Positions 1 through 10,968 of a stretch of 64,000 nt of DNA are shown here, piece by piece. Within the stretch, counting starts at the first letter, position 1; each line of letters opens with the position of its first letter. A program made the translations under genes and the position numbers. The stretch covers positions 191,473,627 to 191,537,626 of the forward strand of contig NC_091120.1 in NCBI RefSeq assembly GCF_040183065.1. Reading direction: 5' to 3'. The notes beneath the pieces were generated by a model. It made no database searches, had not been told where the DNA came from, and saw only the letters and a program-made list of their open reading frames with translations. This DNA is from Periplaneta americana. Taxonomy: Eukaryota; Arthropoda; Insecta; Blattodea; Blattidae.

Positions 1-505
1 CTTTTATCATCCAGTCTGCTGTCGAAAAATCTGAAAGTTAGAACTTATAAAACAGTTATATTACCGGTTGTTCTGTATGGCTGTGAAACTTGGACTCTCA
101 CTTTGAGAGAGGAACAGAGATTAAGGGTGTTTGAGAATAAGGTTCTTAGGAAAATATTTGGCGCTAAGAGGTATGAGGTTACAGGAGAATGGAGAAAGTT
201 ACACAATGCAGAGCTGCACGCATTGTATTATTCACCTGACATAATTAGGAACATTAAATCCGGACGTTAGAGATGGGCAGAGCATGTAGCACGTATGGGC
301 GAATCCAGAAATGCATATAGAGTGTTATTTGAGAGGCCGGAGGGAAAAACACCTTTGGGGAGGTCGAGACGTAGATGGGAAGATAATATTAAAATGGATT
401 TGAGGGAGGTGGGATATGATGGTAGAGACTGGATTATTCTTGATCAGGATAGGGACCAATGGCGGGCTTATGTGAGGGCGGCAATGAACCTCCGGGTTCC
501 TTAAA
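1..505 (+). pseudogene. LINE-A reverse transcriptase C-terminal fragment (copy 1)
   Basis: Non-LTR retrotransposon ORF remnant, entering from the left edge. Motifs in order: SSLLSKNLKV, LYGCETWTL near 75-100, KIFGAKR, then the tail GRSRRRWEDNIKMDLREVG ending LRVP at the stop at 502-504. It is the region after the RT thumb and has no catalytic YxDD. An in-frame TAG near 268 replaces a Leu that the 7.1 kb and 36.9 kb copies keep (RRLRWAGH), so it is dead. The stop is followed by an AGTAAGT-type short tandem tail, as in the other LINE-A copies. Clade is uncertain (RTE/jockey-like). Confidence 0.85.
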
Positions 506-1400
506 AGCCAGTAAGTTAGTAAGTAAGCATTTAAATCTCTATGGCGCTTGTTCCATTCACTACCCAGTGTACGGTTACCATGGTAACTCGATAAAGATAG
601 GAGTTTGGGAAGGCTTAGGTGCGGTCTATATTAAACTGATTTTTAAAGTACATTTTTGTAGTAATATCCGCGCCCTAAGCTGGTTTTCAGTTGGCCTTCT
701 AAACTTAAATTACGTCATACAGCTACCGGTGCGCCGTAACTCAAAATCATTCTCTGGGCACGTGTAACACGTGGGGAAGCTTCGAGTTCGTACATCACCC
801 CTCGCGTAGGCTACTCCATTACGGCCCGTGTGAGCTGTGAGATATTTGTATCCATACGAAAGCATTAAAAGGCGTGTTAGCCTATGTGAGACGAGAGGCC
901 TTGTTGCTCTCTGAAATGGTACTATTTATTTTATAGAGGAAGTCGGGGATATAGCTACAGGCGACATCTACGTCCGGAATTCCATATTTAAAGAAGCATG
1001 AGGATCGCGAGGGGGGTGAGGGGATGCCTCTCGTGACGTAGGAGGCAGCACCAAACCGTTTTGTATGCGCTCACAACTTCATTGAATTTTCTTCTCCCCG
1101 GATGACGAGGATCAACGCCGGCGAGGGGGGAGAAGAAGACCGCAAATAAAACAGCGAAAAGCGTGCGGAGATGTCCAACTTGCGGATCGGGCCGGTCAAG
1201 TTGTCATTCCGTTGTAAATAGGGCTTGGAAACATGGGGCACACCCGTCAGCCGGGTCTTTGTGCTTTTGACGTGACATGCACTCTTCGCCAGTGGGATAG
1301 GCTAGATGTTTATAAACAGAACAAGAATGTCCGGGCATTCCCAGCTAAAGAGCTGTGTTTAGAAGCTAATGGTTCGTCTCACATATATTATATACATGTA
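506..1400. other. Unassigned stretch
   Basis: No domain, tRNA-like sequence or repeat recognised. It contains a purine/G-rich patch (about 1005-1140). The short ORFs at 459-767 and 1233-1472 have no recognisable motif; the second runs into the CATA microsatellite and is probably spurious. Confidence 0.4.
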
Positions 1401-1401
1401 T

Positions 1402-1459
1402 GCATACATACATACATACATACATACATACATACATACATACATACATACATACATAC
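1402..1459. repeat. (CATA)n microsatellite
   Basis: Near-perfect tetranucleotide repeat, about 14 units, directly beside the 3' end of the LINE-B copy on the minus strand. Confidence 0.95.
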
Positions 1460-1474
1460 TATTAGTATTTAGTA

Positions 1475-2283
1475 TTTATTTATTTAACCTGATAGAGATA
1501 AGGCCATCAGGCCTTCTCTGCCCCTCTACCAGGGGATTACAACTATAACATGAACAATAAAATTACAATTAATATTAAATTTACAATTACAATTACAATA
1601 AAAATTAAAATACGACAAAATTACCTGATTAATGAAAGCTAGACATTTTATCATAGAAGTTAAGAACAAAGAATATTTTTGTATTTAGTGAATTACAAAT
1701 TAAACCTAGAATAACAAAATTCTATAGTGATGAAATTACCATATATTGAGATATTTTGTGATATATTAAGAGAACTATTTACAAGAAACCATGTCTGAAC
1801 GGGTCTCAATTAGGCCTACTGACCAAGTGCCTAGTAAGTTTGCGTTTGAATTCAATTTTATTTCGACAGTCCCTGATGCTAGCAGGTAACGAATTCCAGA
1901 GTCTTGGCAGGGCTATTGTGAAAGAGGATGAGTATGAGGAGGTGCGATGGGATGGTATTGTTAGTATTGTTTCATGGCGAGAGCGTGTGTTCAGATTGTG
2001 GTGGGAAGAAAGGTAAGTGAAGCGAGACGACAGGTACGAAGGAATAGAAGAGTTCAAGATTTCGAAGAGAAGGAGAATTGAATGTAAATTTCTTTTCTTA
2101 TCAAGTTTAAGCCAACCTATTGCTTCCAGGGATGGGGTGATATGATCATATTTACGAACATTGCTTACAAAACGTACACACAAAGTATGAGCACGTTGAA
2201 GTTTCGTTTTGTTGTCGCTGGAAAGGTCAGTCAGTAAAATGTCAGCATAGTCAAAATAGGGAAATACAAGCGTCTGCACAAGG
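1475..2283 (-). pseudogene. LINE-B 3' end: RT C-terminus plus 3' UTR (copy 1)
   Basis: On the minus strand the frame from about 2270 to 1806 encodes FDYADILLTDLSS, CVRFVSNVRKYDHITPS, the TSSYSSSFTIALPRLWNSLP block and a terminal stop. This is the conserved C-terminal domain of a CR1/jockey-like LINE. The 3' UTR (1475-1805) carries the family hairpin GGCCTgatGGCCTT and ends in TAAATAAATA. The catalytic RT part is missing: the 5' side stops at the CATA microsatellite at 2284. Confidence 0.88.
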
Positions 2284-2363
2284 GACATACATACAAACAT
2301 ACATACATACATACATACATACATACATACATACATACATACATACATACATGCATGCATACA

Positions 2364-2394
<31 letters not shown>
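2284..2394. repeat. (CATA)n microsatellite
   Basis: Tetranucleotide array with a few CATG interruptions near 2350. It joins the truncated 5' end of LINE-B to the LINE-A' fragment. ORFs reading MYVC repeats here are spurious. Confidence 0.95.
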
Positions 2395-2415
2395 TCTGCC
2401 CATGGGCAAATCTTT

Positions 2416-2631
2416 CACTGCAAACCCAGCATTCTCCAATCTTTCATATTTTCTACCTTACTCTTAGTATCCTCATATGATCCATATATTTTAATGTCGT
2501 CTATCATCTGATATCTTCTTCTGCCCCGAACTCTTGTCCCGTTCACCATTCCTTCCAGTGCATCCTTCTTTAGACACTCTCTTCTCAACCAGTGACCCAA
2601 CCAGTTCTTCCCTTTTCTCTTTCTAATCAGT
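2416..2631 (-). pseudogene. LINE-A' RT C-terminal tail (3' part of a split copy)
   Basis: Minus-strand reading gives RKRKGKNWLGHWLRR, GRRRYQMIDDIKIYGSYEDT and DWRMLGLQ, the tail of a second RT family related to LINE-A. The upstream part of the same protein lies at 4754-5066, ending VGEERM plus a degenerate LKLI-type segment. About 2.1 kb of other elements therefore splits one LINE. Similar bases flank the insert (TTTCTAATCAG at 2622-2632, TTTACTGATCAG at 4742-4753), consistent with a diverged TSD. Confidence 0.75.
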
Positions 2632-2713
2632 ATGTATGTATGTATGTATGTATGTATGTATGTATGTATGTATGTATGTATGTATGTATGTATGTATGTA
2701 TGTATGTATGTAT
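2632..2713. repeat. (TATG)n microsatellite forming a LINE-D tail
   Basis: About 20 perfect units. On the minus strand it continues the 3' terminus of LINE-D (..GCAGTGTAAATACATAC), so it is an expanded LINE tail. Confidence 0.92.
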
Positions 2714-3872
2714 TTACACTGCAAGTGGGCAAGCACCCGGTGGCAGTGGTATACACAATATAAACAATACACAATAAAATCATAAACAATACACAATAAA
2801 ATTTACAATACACATTACAATTATATACACAATACAATAAGAATGCAGAATACAATTTAACACAATAATTACAATTAATAATAAAACATAAATAAAATAC
2901 CTAATTTTACAATACAACCTACATATGTATAGGCCCTCCATAAGTTTCACATTGGTACTGATAATAGTCTTTCACTTTACTCTCATCACACTCACTGTAG
3001 TGGCACTATGACGCATTTCACTGAGACTTTAAGACACATTTCACTGATACTATAGAACACATTTTATTGACGCTATAAATTATCACTGATCGGAACTATT
3101 CACTGCACTGTAAAACCATAACTTCACTGACTCACTGCTTCACTGATACAACAGTTTAAATAAGTCAAATAATTACACCCTTATGCATACTTATAAACAG
3201 AACTACATTTAAGCTAAACATTTCTAGTCTAAGGCCCTCTTACACGCTTATTTTTTAAATAATTTGCAATTCAAACCAAGGAAGTAGCTCGTCAGGCTAA
3301 ATAAATACATGTCACCTTAAAAAATTAAATGTTAAATGTCACCTTAATTTTAATTTGCACTTAATACACAACTTTTTAAGTTATTCTTGAATCTCCTTAA
3401 GGAAGGACAGCCCTCAAAGACCGCTGCAGGTAGGTCATTCCAATCATTTATAGTTCTATTTAAAAATGAGAATTTACCTATATCCGTTTTCTGTTTCCTA
3501 CATTTGATTTTAAAATCATGATCGTTCCTACCATAGTACGTTGGCTTTTCTAACCGAGCCGTTATGTCTACCCATGCTTTCTGACCTAGATGTGCTCTAT
3601 ACAATGATGTTATTGTAGTTTTCCTACGTCTTTTTTCCAAAGTTTCCCATTTAAGTTCTTTTATCGTATCGTTTCCATCTTCTCTTTTACCTTTAACAAA
3701 TTTAGCTGCCCTATACTGATTCTTTCTAAGGAATTTATCTGATATATTCTATATGGATCCCAACATGTAGTTCCGTATTCCATTAACGGTCGCACTAACG
3801 TTAGATATGCTATTTCCCTCGATTTGGGGCTAGCCTTTCTCAAGATTCTCATAATAAAGTGAAGTGCACTCC
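2714..3872 (-). pseudogene. LINE-D fragment: RT C-terminus plus CAGTGAA-rich 3' UTR (copy 1)
   Basis: Minus strand. Two frames give YLTLVRPLMEYGTTCWDPYR, AHLGQKAWVDITARLEKP, KFSFLNRTINDWNDLP and FKNNLKSCV, the C-terminal region of a jockey-type LINE. A frameshift separates them near 3650. The 3' UTR (2714-3345) holds repeated CAGTGAAATG-like words and ends with a conserved CACCGGGTGCTTGCCCACTTG segment. The left part is cut by the hAT element at 3873. It lies inside the LINE-A' copy. Confidence 0.85.
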
Positions 3873-4741
3873 AGTGGATGCGGGATGACTTAAGGAAAAG
3901 TGAAGTTGTTTCGTAACAGAGTGTATGGCACGTGCCCCACCGTCCGTCTTTTGTGTACCTGGCGAGTACAGCAGCGTACAAAACGAAGGAACTCCGGTCC
4001 GTTCATAGTAACATTGCAACGCAATGTGTGCAGTTGTGTTATCCTGCTCAAGTATTTAGTACGCTTGGGATTTGTCGTACTGATCCATTCATAATGTCGA
4101 AGTCAAAACGTTAAATTCGCTCAGAGATACGAAATGCAATTAAGAAGTATGAGAGTGACATTTTATGTATTAACGAAGACAATATCGTGTGTAATGTATG
4201 TAAAATTTAAATAAAAACCAGAACAACTCAGGCTATAGAGAAACATTGCAACAGTACTTCGCACAGGAAATGCGTTGAAATGAAACCTGAGGAACCATCT
4301 ATATCATCATCATCATCATCATTTAGTTATACTGGTCTAAACGACACGTGCAACATGATGCTCAGTGCAAATATTCCTCTAAAGAAATTGAGTGATCCCC
4401 ATTTTAGAGTTTTTCTTCAGAAATTCTCTCGATACAAAAACTGTTTAAGCGATAGGCGAAGACGATTCATCTTCGACAACTTACGAGAATATATCGTCGT
4501 TTACTGCAACGCTGGTAATTGCATCAATAATGACGAGGACTGAACCTTGCAAGGTATGTACTACAGTAATACAGTACGTTATTTTTCTTTTCCTTCTGAC
4601 TGTACGGAGATACAGTAGCATGTTGACGTCGTCTGTTTACGTTTAAAACCTGTTCAGCCAATGGTCTAAATGAAAAAAAAAAAATGTAACATATAGTAAA
4701 TGTGTACCTACATTCAACGATAAGTCATCCCGCATCCACTG
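3873..4741 (+). mobile_element. hAT element with CGGBP1-like zinc-finger transposase remnant
   Basis: Ends are inverted: CAGTGGATGCGGGATGACTT at 3873 matches the reverse complement ending at 4741. The interior plus strand (about 4095-4540) reads as a BED-like finger region (VCNVCK.., EKHCNSTSHRK) followed by ANIPLKKLSDPHFRVFLQKF, which I recognise from CGGBP1-like hAT proteins. In-frame TAA codons at 4111 and 4207 and the missing catalytic core make it non-autonomous. No clean 8-bp TSD is visible. Confidence 0.72.
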
Positions 4742-4753
4742 TTTACTGATCAG

Positions 4754-5066
4754 TTTCAGCACATTCTTTCTTCACCCACTCTTTCCAACACAGCTTCGTT
4801 TCTTATTCTGTCTATCCACTTCACACGCTCCATTCTTCTCTATGTCCACATTTCAAATGCTTCTGTTCTTTTCTCTTCATTTGGTCGTAATATCCATGTT
4901 TCTGACCCATACAATGCCACACTCTACATAAAGCACTTCACTAGTCTCTGCCTTAGTTTTTTTTTCAGAGGTTCGCAGAAGATGCTCCTTTTTCTATTAA
5001 AAGCTTCCTTTGTCATTGCTGTCCTCATTTTGACTTCCTGGCTGCAGCTCATGTTACTGCTTATAG
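4754..5066 (-). pseudogene. LINE-A' RT fragment (5' part of the split copy)
   Basis: Minus-strand reading, with stops: MRTAMTKEAFNRKRSIF, LRQRLVKCFM, SVALYGSETWILRPNEEKR, AFEMW, RRMERVKWIDRIRNEAVLE. It pairs with 2416-2631, which continues the same protein. The YGSETW motif corresponds to YGCETW in LINE-A. Confidence 0.78.
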
Positions 5067-5068
5067 TA

Positions 5069-5709
5069 CAGTAGTGACAGAAAAAACCGGACCGACCCTT
5101 GTAGCTGATTTCAGAGCCTTATTCACTCCAGAACACGATAGACTGGTAACTAAGACTTTTCGATTGCTGGTAAAATTCATGTTGTGGGAATAATAAGTTA
5201 ATTAAGTAGTAAAATATCGCTGCAATCGAAAAGTATTGGGAATAAATTTGGAAGGTAAAGGTAAAGATATCCCCGTAACATGCCATGAAGGCACTTGGGG
5301 GGGGGCATGGAGGTAGAGCCCCGTGCTTTCCATGACCTCGGCACTAGAATGAGGTGGTGTGGTCGGCACCACGCTCTGAGCGCCTTTTACCCCCGGGAAA
5401 GACCCGGTACTCAATTTTATAGGAGGCTGAGTGAACCTCGGGGCCGTTCTGAAAGTTTGGCAACGAGAAAAAATCCTGTCACCACCTGGGATCGAACCCC
5501 GGACCTTCCAGTACGTAGCCAGCTGCTCTACCAACTGAGCTACCCGGCCGCCCTATAAATTTGGATAAGGAACAAAAAAAAAAGTTTCCTTCCCAGGCAG
5601 GATTGGAACCACGAAAGTCATAGTTACCAGTCTATCGTGCTCTGGAGTGAACAAGGCTCTGAAATCAGCTACAAGAGTCGGTCCGGTTTTTTTTTTTTTG
5701 CCACTACTG
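5069..5709. mobile_element. Fold-back (long inverted repeat) element
   Basis: A left arm of about 95 bp (5069-5163, starting CAGTAGTGACAG) is the inverted copy of 5612-5709 (ending CACTACTG), with about 90% identity by eye. The arms share ACCGGACCGAC and TTGTAGCTGATTTCAGAGCC. The spacer contains a later SINE insertion. Next to the right arm, CAGGATTGGAACCACG resembles a reversed tRNA T-arm, so the arms may derive from tRNA-SINE heads. No transposase is present. Confidence 0.75.
5253..5554 (-). mobile_element. tRNA-derived SINE (family C)
   Basis: An 11-bp TSD, ATAAATTTGGA, lies at 5242-5252 and 5555-5565. The minus-strand head reads GGGTAGCTCAGTTGGTAGAG (A box) then GGTTCGATCCCAG (B box), followed by a body of about 220 bp. 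The Pol III internal promoter is thus visible. The anticodon stem does not pair, so it is not a tRNA gene. The spurious ORFs on both strands here come from the SINE body. Confidence 0.9.
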
Positions 5710-6690
5710 TTCATTCCAAGTATTTGAAGCTGTTCACTTGGTCTACTGTCTCATTTAAAATTCGCAAATTTACCTTCTTTATTTTTCTTGCGACAACCAT
5801 GGTCGTATCTTAAACCCTGCTCTTTACCTTACTAACATTGGAGTCATAATTAATATTAATCTCGTATTAAGAATAAATCAATTTTTATCCCTTCTTTTGA
5901 AATGACTATCGGGTTACGACAACAATCGAAATAAAATGAATTTCAGTAACAGCTAAAGCGATCTTGAGTGTACCACTGCTTTGGAACGATGGGCATGCGC
6001 AGTGCATTGTAGCTGGAGCGTGACAAAATTCAGGCGGGCCGTTTTTTTTTTCTGAAACTGTACATTTACTTCTCCTCAATTCACTTCACAGATCTCAAGA
6101 CCTGAGATGTAGAGAGTACTAAATGGGAGTTACGTAACCTTACGATTTAATTTAGCCTAGAGTACAGAGTGATAGAGTGACGACATGTCTGATGAAATGT
6201 CTCTCGTCTCATTCGTGTAGTTGAAAACTTACTCTATTCGCAGAAACGTGATGGAGTCACATGGATGGGGCCCAACCTTTAGAACTTAATCTTCTTTCCC
6301 GCTGATGGAAAAATATTTCCTTAATGCTGTTTTCCCAGCAGAGAATTTCTTGGTTTTATCTTAAAATGTGCGTCATTATCTCCACGGCAACCCCAGTGAC
6401 TTTAACGTAGAGCCCTGCCGCGATTTCTTTCGCTGAATGTGTCATGTTGGTATAAGGACAAGAAGATCACGGGAAATGGCGGGTGGATCCATCCAAGGTG
6501 ACGTTAATGGAATACTGTGGCCTGGCAAGGTTGCAAGACTTCAAGCATTTAAGGGTATATGTACGTGAACGACGACAAATATTATCAGAAAATGCAGGTT
6601 CTAAATTTCTGAAGTTTTATAAGGAAATGATTTCACAATTGGACAAAAATTACAAGATACAACAGCAAGACTTACTAGAACTTAAATATT
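5710..6690. other. Unassigned, with one unrecognised ORF at 6483-6710
   Basis: No family recognised. The plus-strand ORF MDPSKVTLMEYCGLARLQDF.. continues to about 6690 with normal amino-acid composition (HLRVYVRERRQILSE, KFLKFYKEMISQLDKNYKIQ) and then runs into LINE-B 3' UTR sequence. It could be an exon or an element fragment; I cannot tell. The rest is AT-rich and non-coding. Confidence 0.35.
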
Positions 6691-6790
6691 TTATTTATTT
6701 ATTTATTTATTTAACCCGGTAGAGATAAGGTCATCAGGCCTTCTCTTTCCCCCTACCAAGGGATTACAACTACAATATTAAGAATATATA
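6691..6790 (-). mobile_element. LINE-B 3' UTR fragment
   Basis: Minus strand: the family 3' hairpin (GAAGGCCTgatGACCTTATC) followed by CTACCGGGTTAAATAAATAA. Only the terminal part is recognisable. No coding sequence is attached; 6791-7134 beyond it is unassigned. Confidence 0.7.
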
Positions 6791-7134
6791 AATATTTAAA
6801 GAAAATAATCTGCCCTCAATGAGGGTGACCATAAAGATCCAGAATAAAAGCACTACAGAATAATTTAGGAATTGTTTAGTAAAAAAATTGAGAGAAATGC
6901 AAACCCAACAGAATCATCAATGGCCAAAATATAAATGGTAATGTAAGGCATGGCGCGTCCTCAGGTTGCGGATAGAGGAGACGGCCTCCAGATATGGAGG
7001 GTAGCTGCGAATATATTGAATAAGCAGTCGTGGACAGCCGATAAGGGGTGGTCCTCCAGCTTGGGGGTTGGGCGAAGGGCTAACAACCCATCACCGTAAA
7101 AAACAGCTTGTTACGTATCCCTATAATAAGTAAC

Positions 7135-7745
7135 AAATATAAATGACACTCGGGAGGAAATTAAACGCAGAATAAATATGGGAAATGCGTGTTATTATTC
7201 GGTTGAGAAGCTCTTATCATCCAGTCTGCTGTCCAAAAATCTGAAAGTTAGAATTTATAAAACAGTTATATTACCGGTTCTTCTGTATGGTTGTGAAACT
7301 TGGACTCTCACTCTGAGAGAGGAACATAGGTTCAGGGTGTTTGAGAATAAGGTGCTTAGGAAAATATTTGGGGCTAAGCGGGATGAAGTTACAGGAGAAT
7401 GGAGAAAGTTACACAACACAGAACTGCACGCATTGTATTCTTCACCTGACATAATTAGGAACATTAAATCCAGACGTTTGAGATGGGCAGGGCATGTAGC
7501 ACGTATGGGCGAATCCAGAAATGCATATAGAGTGTTAGTTGGGAGACCGGAGGGAAAAAGACCTTTAGGGAGGCCGAGACGTAGATGGGAGGATAATATT
7601 AAAATGGATTTGAGGGAGGTGGGGTATGATGATAGAGACTGGATTAATCTTGCACAGGATAGGGACCGCTGGCGGGCTTATGTGAGGGCGGCAATGAACC
7701 TTCGGGTTCCTTAAAAGCCATTTGTAAGTAAGTAAGTAAGTAAGT
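7135..7745 (+). pseudogene. LINE-A RT C-terminal fragment (copy 2, longest)
   Basis: The open frame from 7139 to the stop at 7712-7714 encodes DTREEIKRRINMGNACYYSV, LLYGCETWTLTLREEHR, KIFGAKRDEVTGEWRKLH, RRLRWAGHVARMGES, GRPRRRWEDNIKMDL and WRAYVRAAMNLRVP. It has no internal stop, but the RT catalytic domain and endonuclease are missing (5' truncation typical of LINEs). The 3' end passes through TTAAAAGCCA into (TAAG)n at 7723-7746, the family's short-repeat tail. Confidence 0.9.
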
Positions 7746-7799
7746 AATGTAATATTTGGATTGAATCCTTAAGAATATTCAACAAAATTATTTGAATTT

Positions 7800-8516
7800 C
7801 AAAAAATCGGAGTCAGAGTGCTTTTAAAATATCGCATGTGAATTTAGGAAGTGTGCCACGAGCACCAAACAAAAGACCAGAAACACTCCACTGACTAGTG
7901 GGAATGTTATATTTCTCACTTAGATAAGGGATGCAGGACTCATAAATGGATTTCTTCTCCTCATCAACGTGTTGTGTCGACCTGGTTGGCAAGTTGGTAT
8001 AGCGCTGGCCTTCTATGCCCAAGGTAGCGGGTTCGATCCCGGGCCAGGTCGATGGCATTTAAGTGTGCTTAAATGCGACAGGCTCATGTCAGTAGATTTA
8101 CTGGCATGTAAAAGAACTCCTGCGGGACAAAATTCCGGCACATCCGGCGACGCTGATATAACCTCTGCAGTTGCGAGCGTCGTTAAATAAAACATAACAT
8201 CAACGTGTTGTGCCTGCAGGGCATCCCTCTCGATCCGGATTGTAGGATCAAGAACTAATCCCTTAGATTGAGTCCTGTGGATGGCTACAATGTCTGCTCT
8301 TCTGTTCGAATCTAAGGATGAAACGCAGTGGATCTCCTCGTGTACTTCCCATCCACGACGCTTGAGGACATCGGCAATCCCGGTCCTGGCCTTATGGTGT
8401 AGATTGTTGTGCAGAAGCTCCGTTTTTCGACAGAATCCCAACACGTGACCAAGAGTTTCCATCTCGTTGCAGCCGCTATGGCGACAACGGGTTGTGTTGA
8501 AACTTCTGCCAGGCAC
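7800..8516 (-). pseudogene. R2/CRE-type restriction-like endonuclease domain remnant (copy 1), split by a SINE
   Basis: Minus strand. Upstream part (8516-8213): a CCHC-type knuckle, CRHSGCNEMETLGHVLGFC (C-x4-C-x6-H-x4-C), then NRRADIVAIHRTQSKGLVLD, the PD-(D/E)xK-like segment of the restriction-like endonuclease (REL-endo) at the C-terminus of R2/CRE/NeSL-type LINEs. Downstream part (7961-7800): DEEKKSIYESCIPYLSEKYN and LLFGARGTLPKFT. The same blocks recur at 12.6 kb and 13.4 kb. No RT domain remains. Confidence 0.72.
7977..8197 (+). mobile_element. tRNA-derived SINE (family B), 221 bp
   Basis: A perfect 15-bp TSD, CATCAACGTGTTGTG, lies at 7962-7976 and 8198-8212. The head GACCTGG.. and CCAGGTC close an acceptor-like stem; internally TGGCAAGTTGGTATAGCGC (A box) and GGGTTCGATCCCGG (B box). 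The tail ends GTTAAATAAAACATAA. It interrupts the REL-endo remnant, whose reading resumes after the duplication. Confidence 0.95.
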
Positions 8517-8519
8517 AGA

Positions 8520-9553
8520 TCTAACCGCAGATAGATTGCAATTATATTAAAATTTATATTACATTTACAAATACAATAAAAATCAAAGTCCTAAAAGATT
8601 ATCTGATTAATAAAAGCTAGACAGTTTATTGTAAAGGTTACGAAGAGAGAAACATTTTTTTTATTAATTAAGTAAAAATTAAACATACTCTACCCAGAAA
8701 GAAAATGCTTAATAAGTTTGCTTTTGAACGCTACTAAATTCCGACAGTCTCTGATGTCACTGGGTAGGGTATTCCACAAGCGCGAGAGCGAGATTGTGTA
8801 TGATGATGAATACGATGATGTCTTATGTGTTGGTATGGCTAGTATGCGGCTATTTTGCGTGCGTGTGAAGAGATTATGATATGATGACAGGTAACTGAAA
8901 CGGGAGGCAAGGTAGGTAGGTGTAGAGGTGTGAAGGACTTGGAAAAGGAGAACAAGAGAATGAAAATTTCTACGTTCGTTAAGCCGTAGCCAGTTTAGAG
9001 TTTGGAAGGATGGGGTAATGTGGTCCGCGCGACGGACATCGCAGACGAAGCGAACACAAGAATTATGAACACGTTGTAATCTTTGCGACTGGTTGACATT
9101 GAGGTCAGTCAGTAGAAAATCACAATAATCGAAGTGGGGCATTACTAGTGTTTCCACTAATATTTTATTGAGTGATATCGGAAGGAATTTTCGAATGCTG
9201 TTTAAGGAATGTAGTATGGAAAGCACTTTTTTGGTAATATGGGTTACTTGGTTATTCCAGTTTAAATGCGTATCAAAATAAACTCCAAGGTTTTTAACAC
9301 AGGAAGCAAAAGGGATTATTGTGTCGTTTAACTTGCCTGGAAGAGCAGGAGTAATGTTGCATAATAGACGTTGATGTCCCACTAGGATTGCTTGTGATTT
9401 TCTTGCATTGAGAGTCAAACCAAACTTTCTGGCCCATGCAGATATAAATTCAAGGTCCTCGTTAAGATTGTGTACTGCGTCATTAAGTGGGTCAGGGGTT
9501 GTATGGATATAGATTTGTAAATCGTCTGCGTAGAGGTGATGCTTACAGTACAA
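8520..9553 (-). pseudogene. LINE-B RT fragment with YADD motif (copy 2)
   Basis: Minus strand, a 287-residue open frame 9553-8690. YADDLQIYIH carries the RT catalytic YxDD at residues about 8-11; then FGLTLNARKSQAILVGHQ, VKNLGVYFD, LVMPHFDYCDFLLTDL, CVRFVCDVRRADHITPS and SSYSSSYTISLSRLWNTLP. The N-terminal half of RT and the endonuclease are missing. The 3' UTR is 8689-8520. This is the best-preserved LINE-B frame here, but still only a 3' fragment. Confidence 0.92.
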
Positions 9554-10341
9554 TACTTTTCAAGTAATAAAATAATGAAATGTTATACGTTTAAGTCGGA
9601 CACAGTGTATATCATACGGCAGGCTTATGAAATAATGAGAGATAAAGTATGTTCAACATAAATACACCGAAGAGTTCTTCTCTTTTATTCAAGCGTGAAA
9701 TCTATCGTTCAGAACTAGTGGGCATCCGATCACCAGGTCTAAATGAAACATATTTACAAATCGTCAAGCTTCAATTAATGCTAAGTTAAAAGAAATTGAA
9801 TGGGAAAGCACAATACTCAATCTTTGTAGAACTCTGTCTTCTTGCGTTTCCATGGTTACTGTCTTTCACTGGGTTGACAATATTTCTCGCCGCTTACTCT
9901 TCTACTTTCGTATTTACCTCCTCAAAGTTTGGAAATCGCGTTAAATAGGGGCATTTAGTGTAACTAGAAACCCTTAGTGTCTTGTCGTTAACAATTCAGG
10001 AACTCTTGTTTCATATCAAATATTACAACTCTCTCTCTGTCTCTCTCTGTGTGTCCCAACTTTCTTAACAAGCTTCTTATTTACATACAAGTTCGCTTGA
10101 TTGTTGTTCGTCTCAGGGCACGCTGGTGCGCACCGATGACTCCAATCTGCGTTTATTGCTTTTTTTTTTCTGCCTTGCAAGAATTATGGAATGTATACTG
10201 GATCCCTTGAAGACGTCCCTACGTAATGATAGTTTGAGAGCTTTCATCTTACAAGCGCGACAAACTGTTCTGAATGGTTTGTAAACACAACAGTAGATGG
10301 ATTCAGTAACTTCATAATTGGCATCTTCTAATAAATAATCT

Positions 10342-10344
<3 letters not shown>
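9554..10344. other. Unassigned stretch
   Basis: AT-rich; a short (CTCT)n run near 10029-10052 and a T-run near 10160. No ORF or repeat family recognised. Confidence 0.4.
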
Positions 10345-10872
<528 letters not shown>

Positions 10873-10919
10873 GAATTTAATGTCATTCAGCGATTTACAG
10901 CCATAGACAATGTCAGAAT

Positions 10920-10968
<49 letters not shown>

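Noticed and set aside
10921-10962. (AT)n run as a regulatory element
   Set aside because: A simple dinucleotide repeat in the LINE-C 3' UTR; no evidence of function.
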